Of a DNA stretch of 59,427 bases, positions 35,532 to 44,457 are shown one piece after another. Under the pieces are notes generated by a model. It worked only from the letters and a program-made list of their open reading frames with translations. It ran no database searches and was not told the origin of the DNA. The stretch lies in the NCBI RefSeq assembly GCF_003247215.1, contig NZ_QKAP01000083.1, positions 1-59,427 on the forward strand, given 5' to 3'. This DNA comes from Malonomonas rubra. Lineage in GTDB: Bacteria > Desulfobacterota > Desulfuromonadia > Desulfuromonadales > Geopsychrobacteraceae. Made by a program: the position numbers and the translations under genes. Numbering within the stretch: position 1 is the first letter of the stretch; every line of letters begins with the position of its first letter.

Positions 35532-36839
35532 TCAGGATGATTTTTTACGGTTATCAATCACACGCACAGCCTTACCTTCGCTGCGTGCGATAGTTTTGGG
35601 TTCAACTAGTTTGACCTTACAGGTTACGCCGAGCAGATCCTTGATATCCTTGCGAATCTTGTTCGACATATTCTGCAATTCCTTAATTTCATCAGAGAAG
35701 GTCTGCTCATTGACTTCGACCTGAACCTCCAGCGTGTCCAAGTTCCCTTCACGTTCGACGATCAGTTGATAGTGCGGCTCAACCCCCTCGATATTGAACA
35801 ACACCGACTCGATCTGGCTCGGGAACACGTTGACACCACGAATGATTAGCATGTCGTCGCTACGTCCGGACAGACGCTCTATCCGGGCGTGGGTGCGGCC
35901 ACAGATACAAGGCTCCTTGATCAGGCGGGTAATGTCGCGGGTCCTATAACGGATCAACGGAATCCCTTCCTTGGTGATCGTGGTGATAACCAGTTCGCCC
36001 TTCTCCCCTACCGGCAACACTTCTCCGGTTTCCGGATTGATGATTTCTGGGATAAAATGATCCTCCCAGATATGCAAGCCGTTCTGTGCTTCGATACACT
36101 CGATAGCAACGCCGGGTCCAAGGATCTCCGATAACCCGTAGATATCGATCGCTTTGATATTCAGCTTCGCCTCTATTTCCTGACGCATCGTTTCGCTCCA
36201 AGGTTCTGCACCGAGGATACCGACCTTCAGCTTCAGTTTTTTGATGTCGATCCCCTCATCCGTCGCTGCTTCAGCAAGAAACAGACTGTAAGACGGGGTG
36301 CAGGTCAGAACAGTGGAGCCGAAATCCTGCATAATCATCAGCTGTTTTTTAGTGTTGCCTCCTGACATCGGAATAACCGATGCGCCGACCCGCTCAGCAC
36401 CGTAGTGAGCTCCGAGTCCGCCGGTGAACAGACCGTAACCGTAAGCGTTGTGGAGAACGTCACCTTTATTCCCCCCAGCAGCAGCAAAAGAACGCGCCAT
36501 CAGCTCAGTCCAGGTTTCGATGTCGCGACGAGTGTAACCGACGACAGTTGGCTTGCCGGTGGTTCCAGAGGAGGCATGAATCCGAACGATCTGCTCCAAA
36601 GGAACAGCAAACAATCCATAAGGATAATTGTCGCGCATATCCTGCTTCAAAGTGAACGGCAAACGCTGCAGATCAGCAAGCGACTTAATGTCTGCCGGAG
36701 TGATACCAGCTTTTTTGAACGACTCTTGATAAAAAGGAACCGTCGCGTACACACGCTCTACAGTCTGCTGCAAGCGTTTCAGTTGCAGCGATTCAATTGC
36801 TTCTCGCGGCAGAGTCTCAAAATCATCGTTCCAGATCAT
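35532..36839 (-). CDS. paaK: phenylacetate-CoA ligase, copy 2
   Basis: This 435-aa paralogue of the downstream ligase carries the same motifs: [10 protein letters not shown] at 89-98, [31 protein letters not shown] and [19 protein letters not shown]. The two differ over much of the length, so they may prefer different aryl acids (phenyl-, 4-hydroxyphenyl- or indoleacetate). It follows iorB by 28 bp. Confidence 0.93.
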   Translation of the reverse strand: MIWNDDFETLPREAIESLQLKRLQQTVERVYATVPFYQESFKKAGITPADIKSLADLQRLPFTLKQDMRDNYPYGLFAVPLEQIVRIHASSGTTGKPTVVGYTRRDIETWTELMARSFAAAGGNKGDVLHNAYGYGLFTGGLGAHYGAERVGASVIPMSGGNTKKQLMIMQDFGSTVLTCTPSYSLFLAEAATDEGIDIKKLKLKVGILGAEPWSETMRQEIEAKLNIKAIDIYGLSEILGPGVAIECIEAQNGLHIWEDHFIPEIINPETGEVLPVGEKGELVITTITKEGIPLIRYRTRDITRLIKEPCICGRTHARIERLSGRSDDMLIIRGVNVFPSQIESVLFNIEGVEPHYQLIVEREGNLDTLEVQVEVNEQTFSDEIKELQNMSNKIRKDIKDLLGVTCKVKLVEPKTIARSEGKAVRVIDNRKKSS

Positions 36840-36867
36840 TTAGTGTCTCCTGAAATTTCAGATACAT

Positions 36868-37446
36868 TTAAGCGGCATTACGGCCGAGCTCGAATGCCTT
36901 GAGATTGATATCGAGCAGCTTTGCCGGAACCATCTTCTTCAGTGCATCGATCCAGAGCTGATAATCGACATCAAGCACCTTGGACAGCGCACCGAGCAAC
37001 ACCGTGTTAACCGTTTTTGGATTTCCCGCTTCGAGGGCCAAATCGAGGCCGTTGATCACCTTGGTGTCCGGAAATTGCATGCTGATCTCCTCGGCTAGAT
37101 TTTCCGGGTAATCCTGCTTGCCGAGCGCAACCGAAGGTGGGGCAATCTTCAGATTATTGACGATCACCTGTCCGTTTTCGCGCAACAAGGGTAGATAACG
37201 TTTGGCTTCCAGCAGTTCAAAACTGAACAGGATATCGACCTCTCCTTCCGGAATAATCGGCGAGAAGACCTTCTCACCATAACGCACATGCGAGGTGACA
37301 CTGCCACCACGCTGTGACATGCCGTGGATCTCGTTCTTCTTTACGTCCTTGCCGGCCATCATCATGACCTCTGAGAGAACTTCACTGGCAAGCAGAGTGC
37401 CCTGCCCGCCAACTCCCGCCAGCAGAATATTTTTCACATCACTCAT
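36868..37446 (-). CDS. iorB: indolepyruvate:ferredoxin oxidoreductase, beta subunit
   Basis: This 192-aa gamma-type POR domain begins NILLAGVGGQGTLLASEVLS, then EIHGMSQRGGSVTSHVRYGE, both diagnostic of IorB. With IorA it oxidatively decarboxylates aryl pyruvates from Trp, Phe and Tyr to aryl-acetyl-CoA and reduces ferredoxin. It starts two bases after the iorA stop. Confidence 0.94.
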   Translation of the reverse strand: MSDVKNILLAGVGGQGTLLASEVLSEVMMMAGKDVKKNEIHGMSQRGGSVTSHVRYGEKVFSPIIPEGEVDILFSFELLEAKRYLPLLRENGQVIVNNLKIAPPSVALGKQDYPENLAEEISMQFPDTKVINGLDLALEAGNPKTVNTVLLGALSKVLDVDYQLWIDALKKMVPAKLLDINLKAFELGRNAA

Positions 37447-37448
37447 GG

Positions 37449-39197
37449 TTATTCACACTCCAGAAAAGCATCAAATCCGCAGGTCTGCTGACAGACTTTA
37501 CAACCAACACAGATAATCTTGTCGATATTCGATTTCTTGTTCTTTTCATCCCAAGCAATTGCCGGGCAACCGAGGCGAAGGCAGGTCTTGCAACCGGTGC
37601 ACTTATCATGTTCGACATAAAGCGGCATCCGCTTGTCCATGTTGTCGCGCGGCACCAGCATACAGGGACGGTTAGTGATGATCACCGAAGTTTCCGGCCG
37701 AGCCATCTCTTCACGGATCGTTTTCCGGGTCAGCTTAATATTATACGGATCGATTATTTTAACGTGCTCGACACCTACGGCACGGCAGAGTTGTTCAATA
37801 TCCACTTTATAGGTTTCCTGCTCATTGAGCCGATATCCAGAGGTTGGATTCTCCTGGCGGCCGGTCATCGCAGTAATCCGGTTGTCGAGAATGATCACTG
37901 TCGAGGCTGATTGATTGTACACCATGTCCATCAAACCGTTGATGCCGGTATGCAGGAACGTCGAGTCGCCGATGACGGCAACCACCTTGCGCTGTTCTTC
38001 TTCGGAGAGCACTTTGCTGATCCCGGTAGCGGTACCGATGCTGGCTCCCATGCAGACACAGGTATCCATCGCCGAGAGCGGTGGCAGGAAACCGAGGGTA
38101 TAACAGCCGATATCACCGGTCACATAAGCTTTGGCACGATTCAGCTCCATGAAAACCCCGCGATGAGGACAGCCGGGACACATGTTCGGTGGCCGGGGTG
38201 GCAATTCCGGGGAGTTATCCTCGGTGGGAGCCGTTTTGTCGAACAGTGCTTTCTGCAAACGTCCCGGAGTCAATTCTCCGCAAATCGAAATCTTCTCCTT
38301 GCCGATCACCTTGATCCCCATCGCCCGAACCTGCTCTTCGATGAATGGATCGAGTTCTTCCACAACATAGAGGGTCTCATAGCCAGCCGCGAAATCACGA
38401 ATCAACTGCTTCGGCAACGGATAAACCAGACCGATCTTCAAAACATCTGCTTCCGGCATCACTTCCTTGACATACTGGTATGAGACACCTGAAGTGATAA
38501 CCCCGACCTTGCCATCCCCTTTTTCAACCCGGTTGAACCGCTGCTGGCAGGCCCATTCTTCCATCTGCTGCAAACGTTCTTCAACAACGTAATGACGTTT
38601 GCGGGCGTTCCCCGGCAACATGACCAGTTTGGCAGCGTTGCGCTCCAATTTCGGTTCGGGCAAATCAGATCTGCGCTCAGCAAGGCCAACGATCGATTTA
38701 GAGTGGGAAATTCGCGTGGTGCTGCGCAAGAAAATCGGGGTGTCGAACTGCTCGCTGGCATCAAACGCGAGTTTTGTGAATTCAAGCGCTTCTTGGCTAT
38801 CTGCCGGTTCGAACATCGGTACCTTGGAGAATTTTGCGTAGTTGCGGCTATCTTGCTCATTCTGGGAGGAATGAAGTTCTGGGTCATCCGCCACGACCAA
38901 CACAAGGCCGCCACGAACTCCGGTATAGGATAGCGTGAAAAGCGGGTCTGCGGCGACATTGACGCCTACATGCTTCATCGTAACCAGCGAACGTGCGCCA
39001 CCAAAACAAGCACCGATAGCCACTTCCAAGGCAACTTTCTCGTTCGGTGCCCAAGAGGAGTCAATCTCTTTATATTTGGTTATATTTTCCAGAATTTCGG
39101 TACTCGGTGTGCCGGGATATGCTGATGCGACCAACACCCCGGCCTCATACGCACCCCGGGCTATGGCCTCATTGCCAGAGAGGATAACTTTCTGCAT
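37449..39197 (-). CDS. iorA: indolepyruvate:ferredoxin oxidoreductase, alpha subunit
   Basis: This 582-aa protein has an N-terminal PFOR domain (GNEAIARGAYEAGVLVASAY, PGTPSTEILENI), a TPP-binding domain (GDIGCYTLGFLPPLSAMDTC, VAVIGDSTFLHTGINGL) and a C-terminal 2[4Fe-4S] ferredoxin domain (CTGCKTCLRLGCP, CVGCKVCQQTCGF). It is the first gene of the operon and needs strict anaerobiosis or low oxygen. With the two ligases it forms a route for fermenting or respiring aromatic amino acids. Confidence 0.95.
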   Translation of the reverse strand: MQKVILSGNEAIARGAYEAGVLVASAYPGTPSTEILENITKYKEIDSSWAPNEKVALEVAIGACFGGARSLVTMKHVGVNVAADPLFTLSYTGVRGGLVLVVADDPELHSSQNEQDSRNYAKFSKVPMFEPADSQEALEFTKLAFDASEQFDTPIFLRSTTRISHSKSIVGLAERRSDLPEPKLERNAAKLVMLPGNARKRHYVVEERLQQMEEWACQQRFNRVEKGDGKVGVITSGVSYQYVKEVMPEADVLKIGLVYPLPKQLIRDFAAGYETLYVVEELDPFIEEQVRAMGIKVIGKEKISICGELTPGRLQKALFDKTAPTEDNSPELPPRPPNMCPGCPHRGVFMELNRAKAYVTGDIGCYTLGFLPPLSAMDTCVCMGASIGTATGISKVLSEEEQRKVVAVIGDSTFLHTGINGLMDMVYNQSASTVIILDNRITAMTGRQENPTSGYRLNEQETYKVDIEQLCRAVGVEHVKIIDPYNIKLTRKTIREEMARPETSVIITNRPCMLVPRDNMDKRMPLYVEHDKCTGCKTCLRLGCPAIAWDEKNKKSNIDKIICVGCKVCQQTCGFDAFLECE

Positions 39198-39281
39198 AAC
39201 AATCCTTGTGAATTTAATAACTTGAAATATGAGTATAGCGAGCCCGAATAATAGGCAATTGAGATGGTTCTGTCAATCAGA

Positions 39282-40205
39282 TCAGTTTTGACAGAAATCG
39301 AGCAAAATCCCTTCCAGCAAACCGGAATCGGCCACCAGAATAGAGCTCTGTTTAAAGTAACGCCCCAAAGCAATCAGCAGTTGCAAGCCGGGGATAATGA
39401 CATCCCCCCTACCCGGTTCGAATCCAGGCAATTGTTCCCGTTCAGCAACAGAGATACCACTCAAGGTATCCAGTACATTTTCCAGCCATTCGAACTCTAA
39501 CCGATGGTTATTGATGCGGTTGCGGTCATATTCGCGCATTTCCAGATCAAGCGCCGCCAGGGAAGTCACAGTGCCGGCAGTCCCAACCAATTGACATGTT
39601 TCAAGCAATTCAGCCGAAACCTTGGCACGTAACAGGTCAGAAGCAAATTTCACGACCATGGCTTTCAGATATTCAAGTCTATGCTCTTCGTCCGGCATCT
39701 CTTCGCAAAGCTGCACAACCCCAAGCGGATAACTACATGAAAACAAAACCTTTTGCTGATGACAGAAGATAACTTCCGTACTACCCCCGCCTATATCAAC
39801 AATCATAGAGCTGTCAGGTATTGGTTGCAGGGCCGACAAAACGCCAGCAGAACTTAATCGCGCCTCTTCTTCCCCGTTAATAATTTCCAAATCCAGACGA
39901 GTTTTTAACTTGATCAAATTAATCAGATGTTGAGCATTTTCGGCCCTGCGCAAAGCGGCAGTGCCGACAGCACGAACCTGGTCGACTCCCATTTGCTGCA
40001 AAATTTCCGCATATTCCGAAAATACAGCCAGAGTTCGCTCCATACTAGCACTAGCCAACCCCTGACCTGGCTGAAAACCGCCAGCAAGGCGGGTGATCTG
40101 CTGTCGATAAAGCTCTGGAAAATAATTTACTCCAGTACAGTTGCCGACCAGCATCCTGATGGTGTTGCTACCGACATCTATTGCTGCAATGCGCTTATCT
40201 TTCAC
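39282..40205 (-). CDS. Ppx/GppA family exopolyphosphatase/guanosine pentaphosphatase
   Basis: The protein has 307 residues from a GTG at 40205 (GAGGCGATTG in front), overlapping the upstream transporter stop by 11 bp. The open frame runs further up, but that text is antisense-like. Actin-fold motifs are IAAIDVGSNTIRMLVG at the start, MIVDIGGGSTEV in the middle and VGTAGTVTSLAALDL. The short form lacks the C-terminal HD domain, as in many Ppx2-type enzymes. Pairing with a phosphate transporter suggests polyphosphate turnover. Confidence 0.87.
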   Translation of the reverse strand: MKDKRIAAIDVGSNTIRMLVGNCTGVNYFPELYRQQITRLAGGFQPGQGLASASMERTLAVFSEYAEILQQMGVDQVRAVGTAALRRAENAQHLINLIKLKTRLDLEIINGEEEARLSSAGVLSALQPIPDSSMIVDIGGGSTEVIFCHQQKVLFSCSYPLGVVQLCEEMPDEEHRLEYLKAMVVKFASDLLRAKVSAELLETCQLVGTAGTVTSLAALDLEMREYDRNRINNHRLEFEWLENVLDTLSGISVAEREQLPGFEPGRGDVIIPGLQLLIALGRYFKQSSILVADSGLLEGILLDFCQN

Positions 40206-41883
40206 CAACAATCGCCTCAGAAACTTTGTAGGTATGGTCACCGATCTTTTCGAAATTATGCAACATATCGATAAACAACAAACCAGGCTGAACGGCACAT
40301 TCACCGGTGTTCAAGCGTGCGATATGCCTCAGACGCATGCTGGTTTCCATCTCGTCGACTTGATCTTCAAATTTAATCGCCATAGCGGCGATTGATGTAT
40401 CGCCTTGCTCCATCGCTTCAACGACAAAACGTAAAAACTCAATGGTTTTTTCGCCGATAATAGATATTTCATTCTCCCCTATATCGGAAAATATTATTCT
40501 TGCGTCGGCCTTTTTCTGCCCTAAGCGCCACAAATTCTCACAGTGATCCCCAATCCGCTCAAGATCGTTAATGATCTGCATCAGTGAACCAATACTTTCA
40601 GATGTCTGCGTAGAGATAGAACGCTGCGAAAGCACAGCCAGAAAGTTGGTAATCTCCCTCTGCAGCATATCAACAAGTTCTTCGCGTCGTTCTAGTTCAG
40701 AGATTCGTTTGAGGTCGAAATCTTCCAGGAAAAGGGTCGTCTCCTCCAACATCTCGAGTGCGATCAAGGCCATGCGCTGCGCTTCACGACGGGCTTGGCC
40801 GATTGCAATTGGTGGTGTATTCAACACCCGATTGTCGATGAATTTGACCTGCATACTATCGCTGATATCTTTACCACGGATGACGATCGTCGCCACTTTG
40901 GCAAGCAAACCAGTAAATGGTAGAAAGATAAGAACGTTAATCACATTGAACAATGTATGGGCGTTGGCTACATACCGGGCGATATAAGGCTTGTCTCCGA
41001 TCGCAGCTGTAAGGCTCTCAGCCTGCGCTTGGGTTTGAACAATAAAATCAGCTTCCCCAGGAGAAAACATTGCCACAAGCTTCAAATAGACCGGCAGTAA
41101 AGAAAGGACGATAAATGTGCCGATGACGTTAAACAGAAAATGAACAAATGCAGTGCGGCGCGCCGCAACCGAAGTGCCGATCGAAGCAATGTTTGCCGAG
41201 ATCGTGGTACCGATATTCTCCCCCAAAACTAGCGCTACACTGGTTTCAAACGAGATCAACCCAGATGTAGCCAGCGCCAGAGTAATTCCGATAGTTGCGG
41301 TACTGCTCTGCACGACAATTGTCATCAATGCACCAATCAGCACCGTTAGCAGGTTATTGTTAGAAACCTTAACCAGCAGCTCCTTGAATTCGTAACTCGA
41401 CTTTAAAGGATCGAATCCGAGTTTCATCGTCGTTAACCCAAGCAACAACAAACCGAACCCAAGGATAATTTCTCCCGTATAAATTTGCCGTTTATGTCGG
41501 CTAAAAAGCTTGAAAGCTGCACCGAGGCCAACAGCCGGTAACGCGAATTTACCAATATTGAAAGCAATCAATTGACCGGTAACGGTCGTTCCGATATTGG
41601 CACCAAAAATGACCCCAATCGCTTGCAATAGCGACAGCAGACCTGCGTTAACAAAACTGACGGTCATAATTGTGGTTGCGGTTGAGGATTGAATAATTGC
41701 GGTCACCGCAATGCCGACTAAAATCCCAACAAACCGGTTATTGGTAAGAATAGAGAATGTTTTGCGGATTTTGTCGGCCGCAAGCTTCTGCAGCCCTTCC
41801 GACATAACCTTCATGCCGAATAAAAAAAGTCCCAAACCGCCAAACAGACTGAAGATAAAGTTCTGATTTAATAATGAATCCAT
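40195..41883 (-). CDS. Na/Pi cotransporter family protein with PhoU-like tail
   Basis: The protein has 562 residues from the ATG at 41883. The membrane part (about 1-330) contains two inverted Na/Pi repeats, each with Q-S-S-T: AIIQSSTATTIMTVSFVNAG and TIVVQSSTATIGITLALATS. The PhoU-like helical domain (about 370-560) has NDLERIGDHCENL and HNFEKIGDHTYKVSEAI, both carrying the E-x2-G-D-H motif. It should take up or export phosphate across the inner membrane (NptA/YjbB type). Confidence 0.9.
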   Translation of the reverse strand: MDSLLNQNFIFSLFGGLGLFLFGMKVMSEGLQKLAADKIRKTFSILTNNRFVGILVGIAVTAIIQSSTATTIMTVSFVNAGLLSLLQAIGVIFGANIGTTVTGQLIAFNIGKFALPAVGLGAAFKLFSRHKRQIYTGEIILGFGLLLLGLTTMKLGFDPLKSSYEFKELLVKVSNNNLLTVLIGALMTIVVQSSTATIGITLALATSGLISFETSVALVLGENIGTTISANIASIGTSVAARRTAFVHFLFNVIGTFIVLSLLPVYLKLVAMFSPGEADFIVQTQAQAESLTAAIGDKPYIARYVANAHTLFNVINVLIFLPFTGLLAKVATIVIRGKDISDSMQVKFIDNRVLNTPPIAIGQARREAQRMALIALEMLEETTLFLEDFDLKRISELERREELVDMLQREITNFLAVLSQRSISTQTSESIGSLMQIINDLERIGDHCENLWRLGQKKADARIIFSDIGENEISIIGEKTIEFLRFVVEAMEQGDTSIAAMAIKFEDQVDEMETSMRLRHIARLNTGECAVQPGLLFIDMLHNFEKIGDHTYKVSEAIVGER

Positions 41884-41913
41884 AAGTCTCAACCGAACAG
41901 CAGACAAAAACAA

Positions 41914-41948
41914 AGCGATAGATTCATCAACAAATCTACCGCTTTTTT
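41914..41948. terminator. bidirectional hairpin terminator ahead of the phosphate transporter
   Basis: The stem is AGCGATAGATT / AATCTACCGCT (one wobble) with an 8-base loop, with T6 on the plus side and TTTGTTTTTG on the minus side. It ends 30 bp before the transporter start, so it either stops read-through from the upstream genes or acts as a leader attenuator. No promoter is evident between it and the start codon. Confidence 0.65.
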
Positions 41949-42008
41949 CTTAAGGCACAAAAGATAACTTGTGGGTTATTTTTCCTCAACCAGAAAAGCG
42001 AGGAAAAT

Positions 42009-42551
42009 TCAAAAAGATTTCTGCCCCGGCAAAGCGCCGATCTGGTAACGAAGATCAATGCTCTTCATAGTTCGCAACTCCGCCCGGAAATAGATAGCCT
42101 CATGAATCGAAGAGGCAGGCAAAATACCATCATTTGGTAGGGCATCAGCCTGAGTACGCAGAGAATCCTCAAAACAATAAAAACCGACATACAGATACGG
42201 AATCAGACAGGGGGCAGAATCGGTTAATTTAGCCAGGAGTTACCACGGATCGAGCGATTGATACTGACGACCCTGTTCGTCGGCTAGTAAGAAACCACAT
42301 AGCCCAGGGTAAGCATAACGTCACGTTGGTTGGTTACTTCCACCCAGAATGAACGATAATTCTAGTCTCCTGGAGAGGGTATCACCATCACTTCCTGTGA
42401 TTTTGCAAACAGGCACACTTCACCCGCGGCCCGCCCTTCCTGCAGCCCATCCATGTCAATCTGACTATCGGGGTGTGGTTGAGGTGTATTGTGGATAGTG
42501 CTGTAGGCGGATAAAGAAAACAGCAGCAAGAATAAAAAGTAACTTATTCAT
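42009..42551 (-). pseudogene. decayed gene for a small exported protein
   Basis: An ATG at 42551 opens MNKLLFILAAVFFI, a signal peptide, but the frame breaks within it. The next frame reads QIDMDGLQEGRAAGEVCLFA, stops at TAG, and resumes with NYRSFWVEVTNQRDVMLTLG before a second TAG. After another frame shift it reads LLADEQGRQYQSLDPW, a stop, and then LTDSAPCLIPYLYVGFYC to IDLRYQIGALPGQKSF and the final TGA. At least two frameshifts and three nonsense codons are visible, yet all pieces are collinear. I do not know the intact family. Confidence 0.8.
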
Positions 42552-42565
42552 AGGGCGCACTGAAT

Positions 42566-43045
42566 TTATTTCTTGTTACGTTTCAAGCATGCCAGCAACA
42601 TTGCCCGGTAATCTTTTTGCGAATTTCTGACTCGACAACTGAATATGCGCACTATGTTGAGCGCAAACTTCAATCCTAAAACCGGATCATTTTCTGCCAT
42701 GGACTCAAAGGTTTTGCGGTTTAGCCCGTACAAAACAGCATCTTCAGCGATCCGAGCAGTGGCAGAACGGGCACCTCCATCCAAAACGGCCATTTCACCA
42801 AAAACATCGTCCGGACCAAGAACAATCAATACCTGTTCATCACCTTCGGCCAGCATACGGGAAATCCGGACAGTTCCTTCTTTGATCAGATAAAGGGATT
42901 CACCCGGCATATTTTCAATAAAAATCGTTTTCCCCTCAGCGATCTGCTTTACCGTAAATATTTTTTCTAAGCTCTTGATTTCACCTGGACTCATCTGGTT
43001 GAACAGGGGGCTATCTTGTAAACCATCAAAACTGACCTGACTCAT
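42566..43045 (-). CDS. cyclic-nucleotide-binding-domain protein without DNA-binding part
   Basis: This 159-aa protein is a single CRP-like cNMP-binding barrel. It begins SPLFNQMSPGEIKSLEKIF, with ENMPGESLYLIKEGTVRI and the phosphate-binding cassette PDDVFGEMAVLDGGARSATA, where E and R are kept. After the C helix the protein ends with a short basic tail (KDYRAMLLACLKRNKK) instead of a helix-turn-helix. It probably acts as a soluble ligand sensor on a partner protein. It precedes the decayed gene by 14 bp and may have worked with it. Confidence 0.85.
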   Translation of the reverse strand: MSQVSFDGLQDSPLFNQMSPGEIKSLEKIFTVKQIAEGKTIFIENMPGESLYLIKEGTVRISRMLAEGDEQVLIVLGPDDVFGEMAVLDGGARSATARIAEDAVLYGLNRKTFESMAENDPVLGLKFALNIVRIFSCRVRNSQKDYRAMLLACLKRNKK

Positions 43046-43099
43046 TTAATAACAAACCTTTCCACTTGAGCGGAATCATTGAAAAGTTTAATAACCGTT

Positions 43100-43130
43100 G
43101 GGGCGACCCTGTAGACAACTACGTCACCCC
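43100..43130 (-). promoter_or_regulatory. strong hairpin in the leader of the cNMP-binding gene
   Basis: In the 400-bp stretch 43046-43448 the only clear structure is on the minus strand. It is an 8-bp stem GGGGTGAC / GTCGCCCC enclosing a second 4-bp stem GTAG-TTGT-CTAC, preceded by GCTAAACTTAGC and AGCAAAGATG. It lies 55 bp upstream of the start codon and has no U-tract. The AGCAAAG text recalls GEMM riboswitches, but the rest of that consensus is absent. The remaining stretch is AT-rich without a gene. Confidence 0.35.
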
Positions 43131-43390
43131 ATCTTTGCTAGCTAAGTTTAGCAGTTGCTGAATATTTTTCGTCAAAACCAGAAAAATAATAAATACGGTC
43201 AAGCCTCACAAGGGCACTGACAACATGACGCAGTATGAAAAACTACTGGAATATTTTTTATGGCGATAAAGTGTAAACAACGCTCTGAGATCTAACACAT
43301 AATGTACAAAGTTACCTTCTTCTTAAGTGCCTTATTTAACCTTCATGTCATATATCAAAGGATGATCGAAAATTCCAAACGCAAAACGTA

Positions 43391-43426
43391 AAAAAGCCAC
43401 TCACATTTTAATAAGTGGCTAAAAAA
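43391..43426 (-). terminator. rho-independent terminator of the HU gene
   Basis: On the minus strand AGCCACT and AGTGGCT flank a 12-base loop and are followed by TTTTTTA, 22 bp behind the HU stop. Confidence 0.88.
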
Positions 43427-43448
43427 CTTTCTGATTTTGGTTTACCTC

Positions 43449-43724
43449 TCAGTCGTCAACTCGCTCGCGCAATTCTTTGCCTACCTTAAAAAACGGCAGC
43501 ATCTTTTCCTTAACCTGGATCACTTCACCAGTCTTTGGATTCCGGCCCTTATAAGCCTTATAATCTTTAACCATAAAGCTACCGAAACCGCGTATTTCAA
43601 TACGATCTTTATCAATCAACGCCTGGGACATTGAATCGAAGATCAGATTAACAATCTGCTCCGCTTTCTTGTAAGTCAAATTCTTTTTAATGGACAGAGC
43701 TTCCACCAGTTCAGACTTGTTCAT
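43449..43724 (-). CDS. HU family DNA-binding protein
   Basis: This 91-aa protein has the HU layout: NKSELVEALSIKKNLTYKKA, then RIEIRGFGSFMVKDYKAYKG and RNPKTGEVIQVKEKMLPFFK. RNPKTGE is the DNA-intercalating beta-arm tip with its proline. As a dimer it bends and compacts DNA. The normal V-P-x-F before the last helix is L-P-F-F here, a minor change. It has its own promoter and terminator, so it is monocistronic. Confidence 0.94.
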   Translation of the reverse strand: MNKSELVEALSIKKNLTYKKAEQIVNLIFDSMSQALIDKDRIEIRGFGSFMVKDYKAYKGRNPKTGEVIQVKEKMLPFFKVGKELRERVDD

Positions 43725-43778
43725 GTTGCCCCCTGGAGGTGTGAAAATTAACTACTAAACTTACGGACATTTATGTTG

Positions 43779-43806
43779 AATATACAATATCATTTTCACA
43801 TGTCAA
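43779..43806 (-). promoter_or_regulatory. sigma70 promoter of the HU gene
   Basis: On the minus strand TTGACA (43806-43801), a 16-base spacer and TATATT (43784-43779) lie 55 bp ahead of the HU start codon. Both hexamers are near consensus. Confidence 0.75.
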
Positions 43807-43854
43807 CAATAGTGGCAAAAGTTTCAGGCAGTTGCAGGTTTTGTGGCCATTTTT

Positions 43855-44421
43855 TCAAATAATTGTAAAGGGTGAAAGCGTCCAGATGACCTTTGCATCC
43901 TCATCGCCAACGTTGTCCCATCGGTGGGGTAAATGTGATTTAAAGCATAAGCTATCCCCCGACTTAAGGTCATACACCTCATCGACAACCGTGACGCGCA
44001 AACGCCCTTCCAGGAGGTAAATCAACTCATCCCCAGGATGATACATATTCTTCCTGCCACTGCTGCCTCCTTTTTGCACCGTGCAAAAAAAAGACATAAA
44101 CTGAGGGTCGCGCAGACCAGAGGTGAAAGACTCAGTATGCATGTTATGCTCGTCATCATAGACTGTCTTGTCACGTGTTCCCGGCCGAGTATGTACAACT
44201 TCGTGCGAGGTGGAGACATCCTCAACAAAATAATTGATACTTTTATCGAAAACCGTCGCTAGACGCATCAGTATTTCTACCGAAGGAATCGTCAAGCCAC
44301 GTTCGATCCTCGAAATCATATTGGAAGAAACCTGTGATTTTTCAGCCAGGATCTGGATTGTCATATCCTGCTTCAAGCGGATTTCCTTAAGCTTCTTGCC
44401 TACAATCTTCTTTACCTGCAT
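43855..44421 (-). CDS. XRE-family regulator with cupin domain, copy 1
   Basis: This 188-aa protein has an N-terminal helix-turn-helix (residues 1-65: LKEIRLKQDMTIQILAEKSQ, VSSNMISRIERGLTIPSVEI) and a C-terminal cupin (110-180: HPGDELIYLLEGRLRVTVVD, DSLCFKSHLPHRWDNVGDED). Such regulators sense a small ligand in the cupin and control metabolic genes nearby; the ligand is unknown. It follows its paralogue by 36 bp on the same strand. Confidence 0.9.
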   Translation of the reverse strand: MQVKKIVGKKLKEIRLKQDMTIQILAEKSQVSSNMISRIERGLTIPSVEILMRLATVFDKSINYFVEDVSTSHEVVHTRPGTRDKTVYDDEHNMHTESFTSGLRDPQFMSFFCTVQKGGSSGRKNMYHPGDELIYLLEGRLRVTVVDEVYDLKSGDSLCFKSHLPHRWDNVGDEDAKVIWTLSPFTII

Positions 44422-44457
44422 CTAATCATCTCCAGTTCAGTCAGCATTCAACATCAG

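Noticed and set aside
37911-38483. 190-codon plus-strand frame
   Set aside because: Antisense shadow of iorA.
43100-43165. GEMM (c-di-GMP or cGAMP) riboswitch
   Set aside because: Only AGCAAAG is shared; the AAACC, GGGACGCAAAGCC and P3 receptor parts are missing or in the wrong order.
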